Positions 42,140 to 52,629 of a stretch of DNA of 64,000 nucleotides are shown here, piece after piece. Source of the stretch: Nitzschia sp. DOCU1. Lineage: Eukaryota > Bacillariophyta > Bacillariophyceae > Bacillariales > Bacillariaceae. Every line of letters starts with the position of its first letter. Positions within the stretch are counted from its first letter, which is position 1. Location: positions 3,038,001-3,102,000 of the forward strand of contig OX595987.1 of NCBI GenBank assembly GCA_951394045.1, given 5' to 3'. The position numbers were made by a program, and so were the translations under genes. A model generated the notes under the pieces. The model did not search any database. It worked only from the letters and a program-made list of their open reading frames with translations, and was not told the origin of the DNA.

Positions 42140-45100
42140 ATGTGTGACGACTCCTTTGACTTGGAAGAGTTTGAAACTCTTGCCACTCAACCGACAGTAA
42201 CAACATGGTCGTCTCAGGTTGCGCCGAAGATGAGGAGTTTCAGGACTTATGGTCGTCGTGGTAGCACGGGCGCATTGCCCCGAAGCTCGCAAAGTGCTCG
42301 ATTCATGTCAACCAGGATGGAAGAGCCTCTGGACTGTCTGTCCTCGCCGAACCAAGAAGAACTAGAATTCGGACAGCTGAGTGAGATCGAAAAGCGATTG
42401 TTGCCTACCTTCAAGCCTGATGCTCCAACGATACCCGGCCGAAGGAGATTTACCAGAGCAAACTCCATGGGCAACGAGTCGACTACTTCTTCTTCAAAAG
42501 CCAATCCTGTTTTGAGGCGCTCTGTGTCGGTATCGAATTCCACTGACTTCTCTTCGATTTCCTCGATGATATCTTCATCGCAATCTTCCAGTTCGTTTTC
42601 GGAGACTGGCGCTGAGAACTTGCACCCGAACTTGGATCCGTTGGAAGAGTTTGCTTCACCGAAACGATCGGCGCGTCCTTTGGACTCTCGAGGTCGAAAG
42701 AAAGTAAGATCAGCCATTGGTCTCAGTTCTCTCGATCGATCAGCGTCCGAATCATCGATGCTGCATTGCTCTAGATCATTCTCGAACCTAGCGCGCGACG
42801 AGCCTTCCAAATCGTGGGCGAAGCCTGCTCCACTCCCCACCGATGGCTGCGCATTCCCTCCCATCGCTTTCAACGAGCTAGAGTTCCTGCAGTCTGCTTC
42901 TCCTGCACTGTCTAGCGTATGCTCTACTCGGAAACGTGGAATCTGTGAGTCGCCTTTCGAGGACTTTGACGATCAATCCACTTGTGGGTTGTCCATTTCA
43001 AGGCATTCAACTGTGCGTTCGCGTCTACTCTCGCCACCGCCCACATCACATCAAATCTCCGAGTTCAACATGGAATCAATGGAAAAGTTGAAAGACTTTT
43101 CTAGCCATCAAGAAAAGTACTCCAAGAAGAGCTCTTTGATGGACATTGCAAGTGATGATGGAGAGAGTGGCGTTGATTCTAGAGATGGAATGGATTCAGG
43201 AGATGATGTGTCGGTGGATGGCCACAAGAACCGACGGTCGCCGGTCCCCACATTTGTACCTTTTGAACAGCGGCAGAAAAGAAAATCGTCCATGCCCACG
43301 TTCCCCGACACTTCGATCCCGGAAACTGCTCTACACTCAGGCACCGCGAGTGTCGACGATGTCATTGAATCCATGCCCTCGTACAATGATCTCAAGTACT
43401 TAACCACGCGATTGCGTGGGCAGCGTCAAGGAAGCGTATGCTGGCATGTGGCGCTACCAAGTACCTGGAATGAGGCACGAAGACGAGGCTTCATACAGTG
43501 GATAACAGTTTCACTAGGTTTTACCCATCGTAAAGCGGGAGCCCAGGCTGCCTACTTCCAAATCCCGAAATCCAAGGGAACTAGCATTTTGAAATTGCTC
43601 GAGTCGTCGGTGGCAGCATGCAAAGAGCGCGGCATTGGAAGTAAATCACCCGCCAACGCCAATAATGGCGTGAAGCATTTCATTTTTGGTGCCACCCCGC
43701 ACCGAAAGACACCGCTACCTTTGCCGTCGAAAGCACCTGGACAGACCACGCCAGAGGAGTAAGTTGGAAAATAATACAGACATTCGAGGTCTTCCTTCCT
43801 GCTCAATCTAACCTTGTCTTTGCCTTTGCAGATTGATTAGTACAGTGAACGGGCTTTTCGTGCACAACACTTCGAATGACCTAGACCATGATTTGATGGA
43901 CGCGCTGAACTCAATGGGGATGAACGACAAGCCTAGTCCTCAGAATGAATACCCACTCAAAACCTCTATCATCCTGGAAGATGGAAATGATATGGCGCTG
44001 CATGAGCCGAGACCTTCGGTGGAAAATCACTCGAGTTCTCGTGATTTGATGGCCCATATGCACGGGCTTACTCCAATGCCAAAGCCGCCGTTACGACGAC
44101 CTAGGTTGTCCATGGGATCAGTCGCTACCAACGGGACCTGCAGCAAGTTTAGCGCTGCCTCTCCGTTTCCGCCGGCACCTCTGAGCACCATCGGAAAGAA
44201 TGCGCAGATGAAATGCTTTACTCATGAATTCGTCGAAACGCCAATGATGAAACCGACCGGTTGGGGTTCTTGCCCGGTTGAGGGACGAGACTGGGGTGCG
44301 TCTGATGATTGCGAAGAAGGAATAACCCAAGAATTGATCCAACGGCTGAACCAGGCGCTTTTGGAGTCAGGTATGTTGACTGGAGACGTAGATCAAAGGA
44401 GTCTGCTAGTTCTTCGACTGTGGCTAACACTGTGTTCATCTGACTCTGAGCAGGCAAACTTGACGAACTCAAGGATCTCTCTGACCATGAACCAAGACCG
44501 TTCTCCTTGGACTTGGAACTTGAAGCTCAGGGTGAATACCGGAGCAACGAAAGCAGTCCTGAAAGTACCAGCAAACGAGATGAGGTAGTTGAACGAGGTT
44601 TCTTTTCCCAAGACACTCTTTCAGAGTCGTCGCCGTCTTCAAGCGGCGGCTGTTTCGACAGGGTGGACACCACTGTTGAGTTCCAGGTTGGCCATGACGA
44701 GGCTGACTTTCGAGCATTCCGACGCCGTCAGACAGCTTTTGCAAAGCACAAACGCATGTCCTTGTTTGCATCGGCTGTCAACCCAGCAGTCTCGATTTTC
44801 AACAATCGCAAGTCCTTGTTTGTTCGCAATACGCGGGCGAGTTTGATGGCTTTTCGTCCAAGCATTTTCAATAGGAACCTGAGCTCCGAGCACACGTTTG
44901 AGACTGAGACAAAGACCGAACCCATGGAAGAAGAACTCATTGTGGACACGCCTCTTTGGCACGTCGATAATGACATCCTAAAGGGAATCTTCTCTTACCT
45001 GTCTGGGCCGGAATTGCTTCATTCAGCGAGCCTTGTCTGTACAAAGTGGGCAGATGTTGCCACCGAGGCTTCTGCGGAACTCATGTTGATCAGTGTTGGT

Positions 45101-46719
45101 TGCAAAGGGTTTTTGGGTTCTGCAAACGACGCAGAAGATAGTGATAATGAATCAGTTTGTGAAGAGGTTGACGTCCCCGCTCATATGGACAGACCATGGA
45201 GCGACCTCACTGCGACTTTTCCGTGGGCCCGATTTCTTGCGGAGGGAGGCTTCAAGAAAGTCTTCAAAGTGTTCAATCGCAAACATCGTGTGTACGAGGC
45301 TGTGTCAGTAATGTAAGTTTACCTCAGAGCTCGTGTCCTAAGACGCGATTCGACAGAACTCCTGACATTAAACGTGCCTTTCTCAGGGATCTCCAATTAC
45401 TGAAAGATGCTGGAGAGATCAATGTTGTGGGTGCCGAACTGGCGGTGTCCGTAATGTTATCTTCTCTCGTGCGTCGAGCCATCTGCCCGAACTTTGTGGT
45501 GACCCGGGGGTCCTTTTCCTGCGCGTACAACCCACCTGAACGACTTTGGGGGTCCGAAGACAACAAGTGTCCCCAGGGCGAGGTGTACAAGTCGCCCAAG
45601 GTTAACAGGAAGGTCAAAGAGCCCAAAGCACGCGGTCGCTATCAATATATTCGGATGGAACTCTGTGATTGCGGTGACGCTGAAGAATATATCAAGAGAT
45701 TGCCCGGGGAAAGATTTGACATTGAGCAGGCAAGAATGTTTCTATTTCAAATGGCTTTTGCCCTTCATGCTGCTGCGAATCGTTTCAGTTTGAAGCATTA
45801 TGATATAAAGCTTCTCAACTATTTCGTCCAATCAATGTCCACCAAGACAGGCGGTGACATTGTCTTGAGGTACGGTCTAGGCGATCACGTCTTTGCCTTG
45901 CGTTCAGCCCCCGGAACAGCCCTCATGGCCAAGCTGGCGGACTACGGTACATCAAACGTTGACTCTGCAACCAACGGCCAACAAGTAACTATTGCCCAGT
46001 TCACAACACTGGAGAATACGCCGGCTGATTTCATGATCCTGGGAGACAACGCATCCCAGGGGCATGGACATGACAACTTCGGACTAGGGCTCTGCATGCT
46101 CCACCTTTTCACTGGTCATGCGCCCTATGAAGAGATCTTGGAAGAGGTCACGTGCCCCGCCAACTTGAAGAAACGACTGCGAAACATTTGGGAATGTGAA
46201 GACGAGGATGAGTTCTCAGTCATCCGCAGCGTGATCCTTTCTGAAGTCGACAAGGACGAAGAAGGCCACATCCTTGAAGGTGAGCCAAATGAAGTCCTGT
46301 ATGATACCTTCTATCGGTTTTTGGTGCTATTCGGGCTGCCAGATCTTCCCCCCGCGTTGCGCAATTCCAAGGTTTGGCTTGCAGTCAAAGAATGCCTTGA
46401 AGGTTCAAAAAATAAGTCTGGCAGGGTCAATAAGAAGTCGAATGATATCAATCGCTACACTCGCGATTGTCGGAAGTACTCACTATCACACGGTAGAAAT
46501 GAGTATATTGCAAGGGCCCGTGAAGCCCTTCAATCGTTGGATGGCGGGATGGAGTGTCTTCAGGCCCTCATTTCATTCGATCCGAAAAAGCGGTTTACGG
46601 CGCTCGATGTCATGAATTCCAAATTTATGGAGCCTCTACGAGAGGGACCTGGGGGGATCGCTCAATATAGCGGGGACGAAGACATCCATACCTACACGGC
46701 CTTTTCCACAAAATATTGA
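42140..46719 (+). CDS. F-box + divergent protein kinase-like fusion
   Basis: Four exons are 42140-43758, 43832-44370, 44454-45312 and 45387-46719, all GT-AG and in frame, giving 1449 residues. ATG 42140 (MCDDSFDLEEFE) is the first in frame. Residues 1-410 are Ser-rich and disordered. A compact unknown domain (GSVCWHVALPSTWNEARRRG, FIQWITVSLGF) follows at about 420-500. An F-box (LWHVDNDILKGIFSYLSGPE, SLVCTKWADVA) is at about 885-930. A kinase-like domain runs from about 975: glycine loop FLAEGGFKKVFKVF, then LKHYDIKLLNYF in place of HRDxKxxN (about 1143) and LADYGTSN in place of DFG (about 1191), then GHDNFGLGLCMLHLFTG and FDPKKRFTALDVM. Asp, Asn and DYG are retained, so activity is plausible. 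The VAIK-type Lys is not obvious: the strand reads YEAVSVM. It may couple phosphorylation to SCF ubiquitination. Confidence 0.82.
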
Positions 46720-47683
46720 GAGTGACGCTTGCGTTGCCAATGACAGCAACATTACGTTATTGGAGTCCGAGAATTTCGGAGCAAAGGTAATAATGCGGTT
46801 GACTACCAGCCCACGAACTATTAGACAATTCCATTTTTGTCGGATGGACGGCTACCTGCCCTTCGAGTCATAAATCTTTACCTCTACAGTAGTAGCAAAA
46901 CGCAATCGACGGGTACATACCGTAGTCAAGGCACTCCGATGTAGTCGTTGTGAGGGACTTTTCAGTACAATTTTCGCTTAGCTTGGCTTGCTTGCTTCGC
47001 TGTCGACTTCCTCCAGGGTCAACTTCTTCTGCGCTATTCCTCGGTAGTTGTGATGTGGTGCTCAACTTCCGTTCATCAATCTCATGTCCATTCTCCACTG
47101 CACCTGGTACTAAATATACCGAAAGCAGAAATATCACGCAGTTCGCCTCCCCGCTGCAACAACCGCGCTGTTGTAATTCGCTAGAAGAATGTCAATCAAT
47201 TCTTTGGGGATCCCCAGAGGAACGAAGAGGCAATTCTTTGCCTTCGTCATGCTGACGAAAAGTTCCACCACGTCAGTCGTCAGATTGACGCACTGTTCTT
47301 TGATGTTGCCGCCCGGGCCCGAAGAAAGATAAAATGGACGTGGCCGCCCGCGGAACAGCGATAGAAGAGCATTTTATCAGAAAGAACACCAAAAGGCATA
47401 TTTGGAAACAGTGTGGTTCGCTAAACCCTCACGAACCTATCATCATATCGTACGGGACGACGGCGTCGCGTGCAAGGCAAAAAAGTCGTCTGTCGGGCTA
47501 GAACCAGCCAATCTCTGGCTCGAACATCAACGTCGCCTTGACTCCACTTTCTTACCTTTTTTATTGAAAAGAGAGAGATTATCTATAGCTTTGTCCCTCT
47601 AGGGCATTGTTTGATTGGGCATTGTTTGGCAAGGTGTAAATAACTCTTTTGAAGTCCAGGACAAGAATCAGAGCAGCTAGGAA
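46720..47683. other. intergenic, no gene seen
   Basis: About 960 bp between two plus-strand genes. Only unsupported short frames. Confidence 0.4.
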
Positions 47684-48310
47684 ATGTCGAAGAATGCAAG
47701 AGTGCGCTTCGACGCTGGTCCTATTACGACAATAGCGCGGCATGGTGACGGCCAAGCAATACTTTCACATCAGGAGCGGAAGGAACTTTGGTATTCCAGA
47801 GAAGAGCTGATGAACGCGTGTCTTGAAGCCAAGAAAATAGTCAAGATCATAAACGCTGTCAATGGAGACTATGCAGCGATCGATCACTCGAAGGTTTGCG
47901 TTGTGGGCCTGGAGAAGTTCCACGGGAAGAAAGAAAGGGAAAAGTACAGAAAATTGTTGATCAAATCCGTGCTGATACGGCAAGAAATGAACAGGGGCTT
48001 AGGGCGGCAGGACGCCGACTGCCTCTGTGAAATATCTAATATGATTTCGAGCTCGTTCAAGGAGTTCGCACTTTGGCAGGCTGCCATGCACAAATTCCAT
48101 GCCAACTCATGCGATAACTCTACACATCCTCGTCTTGCAAATGATGGCGATAATGGACGATCCAAGAGGCAGCGATTAGATGCTGGCTTCAACTACACCT
48201 CTGGGCCTTCTCCTTCGTCGTCTCACATGCTAACTCCGTCTCCGCAGTACGATGATCCTGGACAAGTACGGCAAGAAATGCAACAAATAATGGCCGAGTT
48301 CTGTTCATGA
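47684..48310 (+). CDS. 208-residue protein of unknown function
   Basis: Intact ATG frame without introns. It contains ERKELWYSREELMNACLEAK, KVCVVGLEKFHGKKEREKYR and a helix ending EISNMISSSFKEFALWQAAM. A 'xLWYS..E' motif, then 'V(C/R)GLE' and a C-terminal W-A helix, is an arrangement I associate with small multi-copy proteins of diatoms whose function is unknown. That association is from memory and unverified. The C-terminal 60 residues are disordered and contain a basic NLS-like RSKRQRL. No catalytic motif. Confidence 0.7.
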   Translation: MSKNARVRFDAGPITTIARHGDGQAILSHQERKELWYSREELMNACLEAKKIVKIINAVNGDYAAIDHSKVCVVGLEKFHGKKEREKYRKLLIKSVLIRQEMNRGLGRQDADCLCEISNMISSSFKEFALWQAAMHKFHANSCDNSTHPRLANDGDNGRSKRQRLDAGFNYTSGPSPSSSHMLTPSPQYDDPGQVRQEMQQIMAEFCS

Positions 48311-48611
48311 TGCTCCATGCACATATATCCTTGGCTTAGTCAAACGCTCTCCTCCGAGTCTGAGCCTTTTGTAAATACACCGTGCTCTTCGACACTTTAT
48401 ACCTGTAAATAACTATGTGTCGCAGAGCAACCCAAGAGCCGGATAGTTGAGAGTAGATAATGACTATACTAAGGGCAAACAGCAATCGATAGACTCTCAT
48501 GTTTGTGGAAGTACCAGAGCTCCCTAGGTTGATGCTAGCAGCATCCTGGTCATCTCTTAGTCTTATAAAATACAAGTCTACAAGAATAGGAAAGGAACTT
48601 AGTAGATCTCT
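48311..48611. other. convergent 3' flanks, no gene seen
   Basis: AT-rich 300 bp between the small unknown gene and the eRF3 gene. No further feature. Confidence 0.4.
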
Positions 48612-50411
48612 CTAGTCCTTCTTTGGCGGAAGCTTTGTGATTTTCCCGATAGCAATCGTCTTTCCTTCAGTTCGGAGCGTAAATCGTCCAAGGAAAGGCA
48701 TCATATCGAAGGTCTCAACCGGCACAGTTCGTTCCAGCTGAAGCATGCAGATACACCTCATGTTGACGCTGGCAAAGCGAGCGTTCTTCACTACTACTCC
48801 TTTGTTGTTCGTAGTTTCGAAGATCTTTGAAATAGTACACTCCTCCTCGCAACAGTGAGCATGGAAGATTGCTTGGAAGCCAGCAGTCATGATGCGGGTA
48901 TTCTCTGGCATCTCGATAATGGCGATTTGGCAGATGATCTTGTCAACGGCACGGCAGGGAGGTTCCGTACAGATGACGTAACCTTTGCGGACATCTTCAA
49001 CGCCTGCTCCATTTAGTTTGACAAGAACATTCTCACCAGGACGTGCTCCGGCAACAGGGTCCTCGTTAGCCCAGACTGCATCGACCTTGAACTCTGTTCG
49101 AGTTGGCATTATTATGACCTTCATGCCAGGCCTTACCACACCACTTTCAACCTTACCCATGGCAATGGTTCCGCGATCGGTATATCGTTCTAGGACTGGG
49201 ATTCGAAGTGGTGCTGAAGAATCACGGCCGGAAATCTCGAGAGTGTCCAAAAGACCAAGGAAGGTGGGTACGGTAGTATTGTTTTCTCCGCTTCCGTAGC
49301 TCTTCTTCCACCATGGGCACTCCGATTCTTTCACCTCTTCCTTTACGTTCGCGCCAGTGAGACCCGAGATGGGAATGAATTTGACTTCCGTCTTGATTGT
49401 GAAGCCACAGCTCTTCAAGAAAGGCTTTAGCTTTGCCACGCATTCGTCGTATCTTTCCTTGGACCATTCCACTGTCGGGTCGTCCATCTTGTTGATGACT
49501 ACCACGAGATAAGTCACACCCAGCGTCTTGGCGAGCATTGCGTGCTCTCGAGTCTGGCCTCCACGATCGAAGCCTGTCTCGAACTCTCCCTTTCTTGCGG
49601 AAATCACCAACACACCAATGTCGGCTTGACTTGCTCCTTGAATCATATTCGGTACGTAGTTCTTGTGCCCAGGGGCGTCAAGAATGGTATATCGTTTGTC
49701 GACAGTCTCAAAGTGAGCCTTTCCGACCTCTACGGTAATACCCTTTGCACGCTCTTCTTCATTCGTGTCCATGATAAAGGCAAGAAACCAGGATTCGCGG
49801 TTTCGCTCTTTGGCCTCCTTTTCGTATCGTTCAATAGTTCGCTTATCGACATTGTCGGTCAAGTAAAGAATGTTTCCAGAAAGAGTAGATTTACCTGCAT
49901 CGACGTGCCCAATGAAGACAAGATTCAAGTGTTCCCGAGGGTCACCTTCCGTGAGCGTTGAAGGGTCGATGGCGTCTTGTTCTTCGTCGTCGTCGTAGGC
50001 CTCATTTGATTGTTCTTCCTTCGCAGAGGCGCTGGCGACAGGTGCCGGTGCTTCCACTTTCATATCGTCTACACCTTGTGCCAGCTCGGAAACTTCATCC
50101 TTCTTTTCCCAGTCGTCAGTATCCATGGCATCGCCCCCCGCAAGAACGGCCACTACTTCAGGATATATGGACAGGGAATCGGGATCTGCAATCATTTTCA
50201 TGGCTTTCTCTCTGTTGCCTTCTGCAATCTTTAAGACCACCTTCCACAGAGGGTCGTTCTCGTCAATTTCAGATTCGGCCATGGAATCTTGGTGAGCTGG
50301 CTCTGGCTCTGGTGCTGGGGCGGGCGCTGGTGGTCCCACCTGGAAACCCTGACCAGGAGTCCAAGCGGATGCCGCCGGCGATGGCTTCCACTCACTTGCG
50401 GATGGATTCAT
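48612..50411 (-). CDS. eukaryotic peptide chain release factor GTPase subunit eRF3
   Basis: eRF3 (SUP35/GSPT) is the GTPase that works with eRF1 in translation termination. Single exon, 599 residues from ATG 50411 (MNPSASEWKPSPAASAWTPG). G motifs are intact: GHVDAGKST (G1), KGITVEVGKAHFE (G2), DAPGHKNY (G3), NKMD (G4), SGLTGAN near G5. Domains II and III follow (PLRIPVLERYTDRGTIAMGK, CCEEECTISKIFETTNNKG). The C-terminal GRFTLRTEGKTIAIGKITKL is typical of eRF3. CEPEP/Pro-Ala repeats and an acidic stretch make up the 160-residue N-terminal extension. Unlike yeast there is no Gln/Asn prion-like domain. HBS1 is the alternative; the RESWFLAFIMDTNEEERAKG stretch favours eRF3. Confidence 0.92.
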   Translation of the reverse strand: MNPSASEWKPSPAASAWTPGQGFQVGPPAPAPAPEPEPAHQDSMAESEIDENDPLWKVVLKIAEGNREKAMKMIADPDSLSIYPEVVAVLAGGDAMDTDDWEKKDEVSELAQGVDDMKVEAPAPVASASAKEEQSNEAYDDDEEQDAIDPSTLTEGDPREHLNLVFIGHVDAGKSTLSGNILYLTDNVDKRTIERYEKEAKERNRESWFLAFIMDTNEEERAKGITVEVGKAHFETVDKRYTILDAPGHKNYVPNMIQGASQADIGVLVISARKGEFETGFDRGGQTREHAMLAKTLGVTYLVVVINKMDDPTVEWSKERYDECVAKLKPFLKSCGFTIKTEVKFIPISGLTGANVKEEVKESECPWWKKSYGSGENNTTVPTFLGLLDTLEISGRDSSAPLRIPVLERYTDRGTIAMGKVESGVVRPGMKVIIMPTRTEFKVDAVWANEDPVAGARPGENVLVKLNGAGVEDVRKGYVICTEPPCRAVDKIICQIAIIEMPENTRIMTAGFQAIFHAHCCEEECTISKIFETTNNKGVVVKNARFASVNMRCICMLQLERTVPVETFDMMPFLGRFTLRTEGKTIAIGKITKLPPKKD

Positions 50412-51103
50412 TCTTGAGCTCAATTCGACTCTAAAAAATCGGGGCAGAAAAATCACAGAGCAAGTCAGTACTCAAATCTCTCACGTCGACGTCAAGAACA
50501 AAGTGGAAATCGCTTCCACGCATTGGATGGCTGGTTTCAATTCGGTCAAACCCATCTCACCAAAACGCAAACCTTCGCCGTCATAAAAAATTTCGCCCCG
50601 TTCTCTTGTCGTAGCTTCTAAAACTTACATTCCCGTCTGAAAACGTCTACAAGACACCGATTTGCTTTTTGACTAAAGTAAAGAAGTTCCTTAGTCCACG
50701 TTTTGATCTTGAGAACGCTGTTGCTGTCCAATCGCGACACAACGTCAAGGCCATTGAGGCAGTGTTGCGTTCGAGTATCGGCCAAATGGCCTCGAAAACG
50801 TGTGGAAGAGATTATTTTTGCGGTCGAGAGCGCGCTTCGTGTCAATGCGCATGTCCGCGAGTGCGAAAACGATGCAATCGAATGGATCCAAAAGGTTTCG
50901 AAAAAATTAGCTTCCCGCGTTGGCGGGAGACAACAGCATGATGATGATGGATGTGCAGCAAAGAACTCCATTTCCTTCGAGCACATCGGGAGAGAGCAGC
51001 CATTTCGACGCGGGTATCAGATTTTCGTGGGTAATAACGACTCCAAGAGGATCTCTCAAACAAATAGTACCCTGCAATCATCAAGAGCAACAGCAGCGTT
51101 AGC
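50412..51103. other. divergent promoter region of eRF3 and SGT1
   Basis: About 690 bp with overlapping frames but no conserved feature. A frame at 50703-51143 runs into the SGT1 start and is not supported. Confidence 0.45.
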
Positions 51104-52402
51104 ATGTCGGAAGAAACTAGTGCTCCGGCCTTTCAAGATTTGACGGCCGAGCAATCGCTAAGCCTGGCAGATTCCCTCGTCATTGATGAGCAGCTCGAAG
51201 AGGCGATTGATGCCTACGCGGCGGCGGTCGCACTCTCGACGGACAGCTCCAAATCTTCTCATCAGGAGCTGCATATTCGATCTCTTTCGCACCGGTCAGC
51301 TGCCTTTTATCAACTACGTCGTTATCAAGAAGCCCTGGAAGACGCTCAAAGCGCTCTTTCCCTGTTAAACGAACGTCCACAGGGATTGCGTCCTGGAGAG
51401 GGTGAATTGTGTCACAAACGTGCTGGTCTGGCGGCTTTTGAACTTGGAGATTATGAAGGGGCGAAGCATGCCCTGGAGCAAGCGGCACAGCTGGCAATCC
51501 TAAACAAACGCCCACGTGCTGTTTATGATCAGTGGGTTCGGAAATGCAATGACAAATTGACCCCAGAAATTCGTCCTGCCACTGAAACGTCGGCCCAGAA
51601 ACCCGAGGCTCCCATCGTGGAAGAAATCCCTACCAAAGCTAAGGCAGATATGTCTCCCAAGCCAGCACCAGCAGCCCCTGCGGCGCCGACAACTGCTGCT
51701 TCCGCCACGTCGTCTCGGCCGCAGATGCCAAAATACCAGTACTACCAGTCGAACACCGTCATGACAATATCGATCCTTGAGGCCAATGTGAGAGAGGAAG
51801 ATTTGAAGGTGACATTTGCGCCTAAGAAACTGATAGTTCAGCTTCGAAAGGGAGGCGTAGACTTTACGGTCATTGCAGGAACTCTTTACTCGGAGGTGGA
51901 TGTAGACAGATGCAAGGTGGTTTTCAAGGATGAGAAAGTTCTCATCAAGCTACGCAAGAAGGATTCGTTCGAATGGCATGAACTTTTTGGAAAGGCGAGC
52001 GAAGATGATGAAAAGCCTGTTTCAAAGAAAACGGAGACTACTTATTCGGATAATGCGCCCCAGCCCATTCCCACGGTCACTGACAAGAGCAAGCCCAGGC
52101 CGTGGGCTAGTCACCGCGATTGGGATGCAATTGAAAAAAATGTGTTGGAAGAAGAAAAGAAGGAGAAACCTCAAGGCGACGAAGCATTGAACAAGTTATT
52201 CCAACAAATTTATGCCAATGCCGATCCGGATACGCGGCGTGCCATGATCAAGAGCTATCAAACGTCGGGCGGAACAGTCTTGTCCACCAACTGGAATGAA
52301 GTGGCTAAGAAAGACTATGAGACGGAACGCCCGGCGCCACCCGAAGGCGTTGAATGGAAGACCTGGGAAGGCGACAAGGTGCCAGTGAAAAAGGATGACT
52401 AG
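51104..52402 (+). CDS. SGT1: SGT1 co-chaperone (TPR-CS-SGS)
   Basis: SGT1 bridges HSP90 and SKP1/SCF complexes, and in plants stabilises NLR receptors. Single exon, 432 residues with the full family layout: three TPR-type helical pairs at 10-150 (LADSLVIDEQLEEAIDAYAA, SHRSAAFYQLRRYQEALEDA, LAAFELGDYEGAKHALEQAA), a variable Ala/Pro linker, a CS domain at about 208-295 (YYQSNTVMTISILEANVREE, VQLRKGGVDFTV) and the SGS domain at the end (WDAIEKNVLEEEKKEKPQGD, ALNKLFQQIYANADPDTRRA, KSYQTSGGTVLSTNW). Every domain appears intact. It may act with the F-box protein 5 kb away only in the general sense of belonging to the SCF pathway. Confidence 0.95.
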   Translation: MSEETSAPAFQDLTAEQSLSLADSLVIDEQLEEAIDAYAAAVALSTDSSKSSHQELHIRSLSHRSAAFYQLRRYQEALEDAQSALSLLNERPQGLRPGEGELCHKRAGLAAFELGDYEGAKHALEQAAQLAILNKRPRAVYDQWVRKCNDKLTPEIRPATETSAQKPEAPIVEEIPTKAKADMSPKPAPAAPAAPTTAASATSSRPQMPKYQYYQSNTVMTISILEANVREEDLKVTFAPKKLIVQLRKGGVDFTVIAGTLYSEVDVDRCKVVFKDEKVLIKLRKKDSFEWHELFGKASEDDEKPVSKKTETTYSDNAPQPIPTVTDKSKPRPWASHRDWDAIEKNVLEEEKKEKPQGDEALNKLFQQIYANADPDTRRAMIKSYQTSGGTVLSTNWNEVAKKDYETERPAPPEGVEWKTWEGDKVPVKKDD

Positions 52403-52629
52403 AGTGAAAGCGAAGGCTAAATGAATCTTTAGCGATTATTTCACCAGACTTTCGTCCAGACGGTCGTGTTATCATATGACGACAAAAACAGCAGCAGCTA
52501 TATAACCATAATAAATGGAGCGTTGACAGTGGGAACAGTAAAGAAGCCGCTGTTATAGTCCTTTTGGCACCCGTATTCAATCGAGAGACGTATGTACACG
52601 GAGAATAAATCAATTACCCAAAAGTGTAT
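52403..52629. other. convergent 3' flanks
   Basis: 226 bp between SGT1 and the phosphatase gene. Nothing else seen. Confidence 0.4.

Noticed and set aside
50703..51143. 146-codon frame upstream of SGT1
   Set aside because: It overlaps the SGT1 start in another frame and shows no family pattern.
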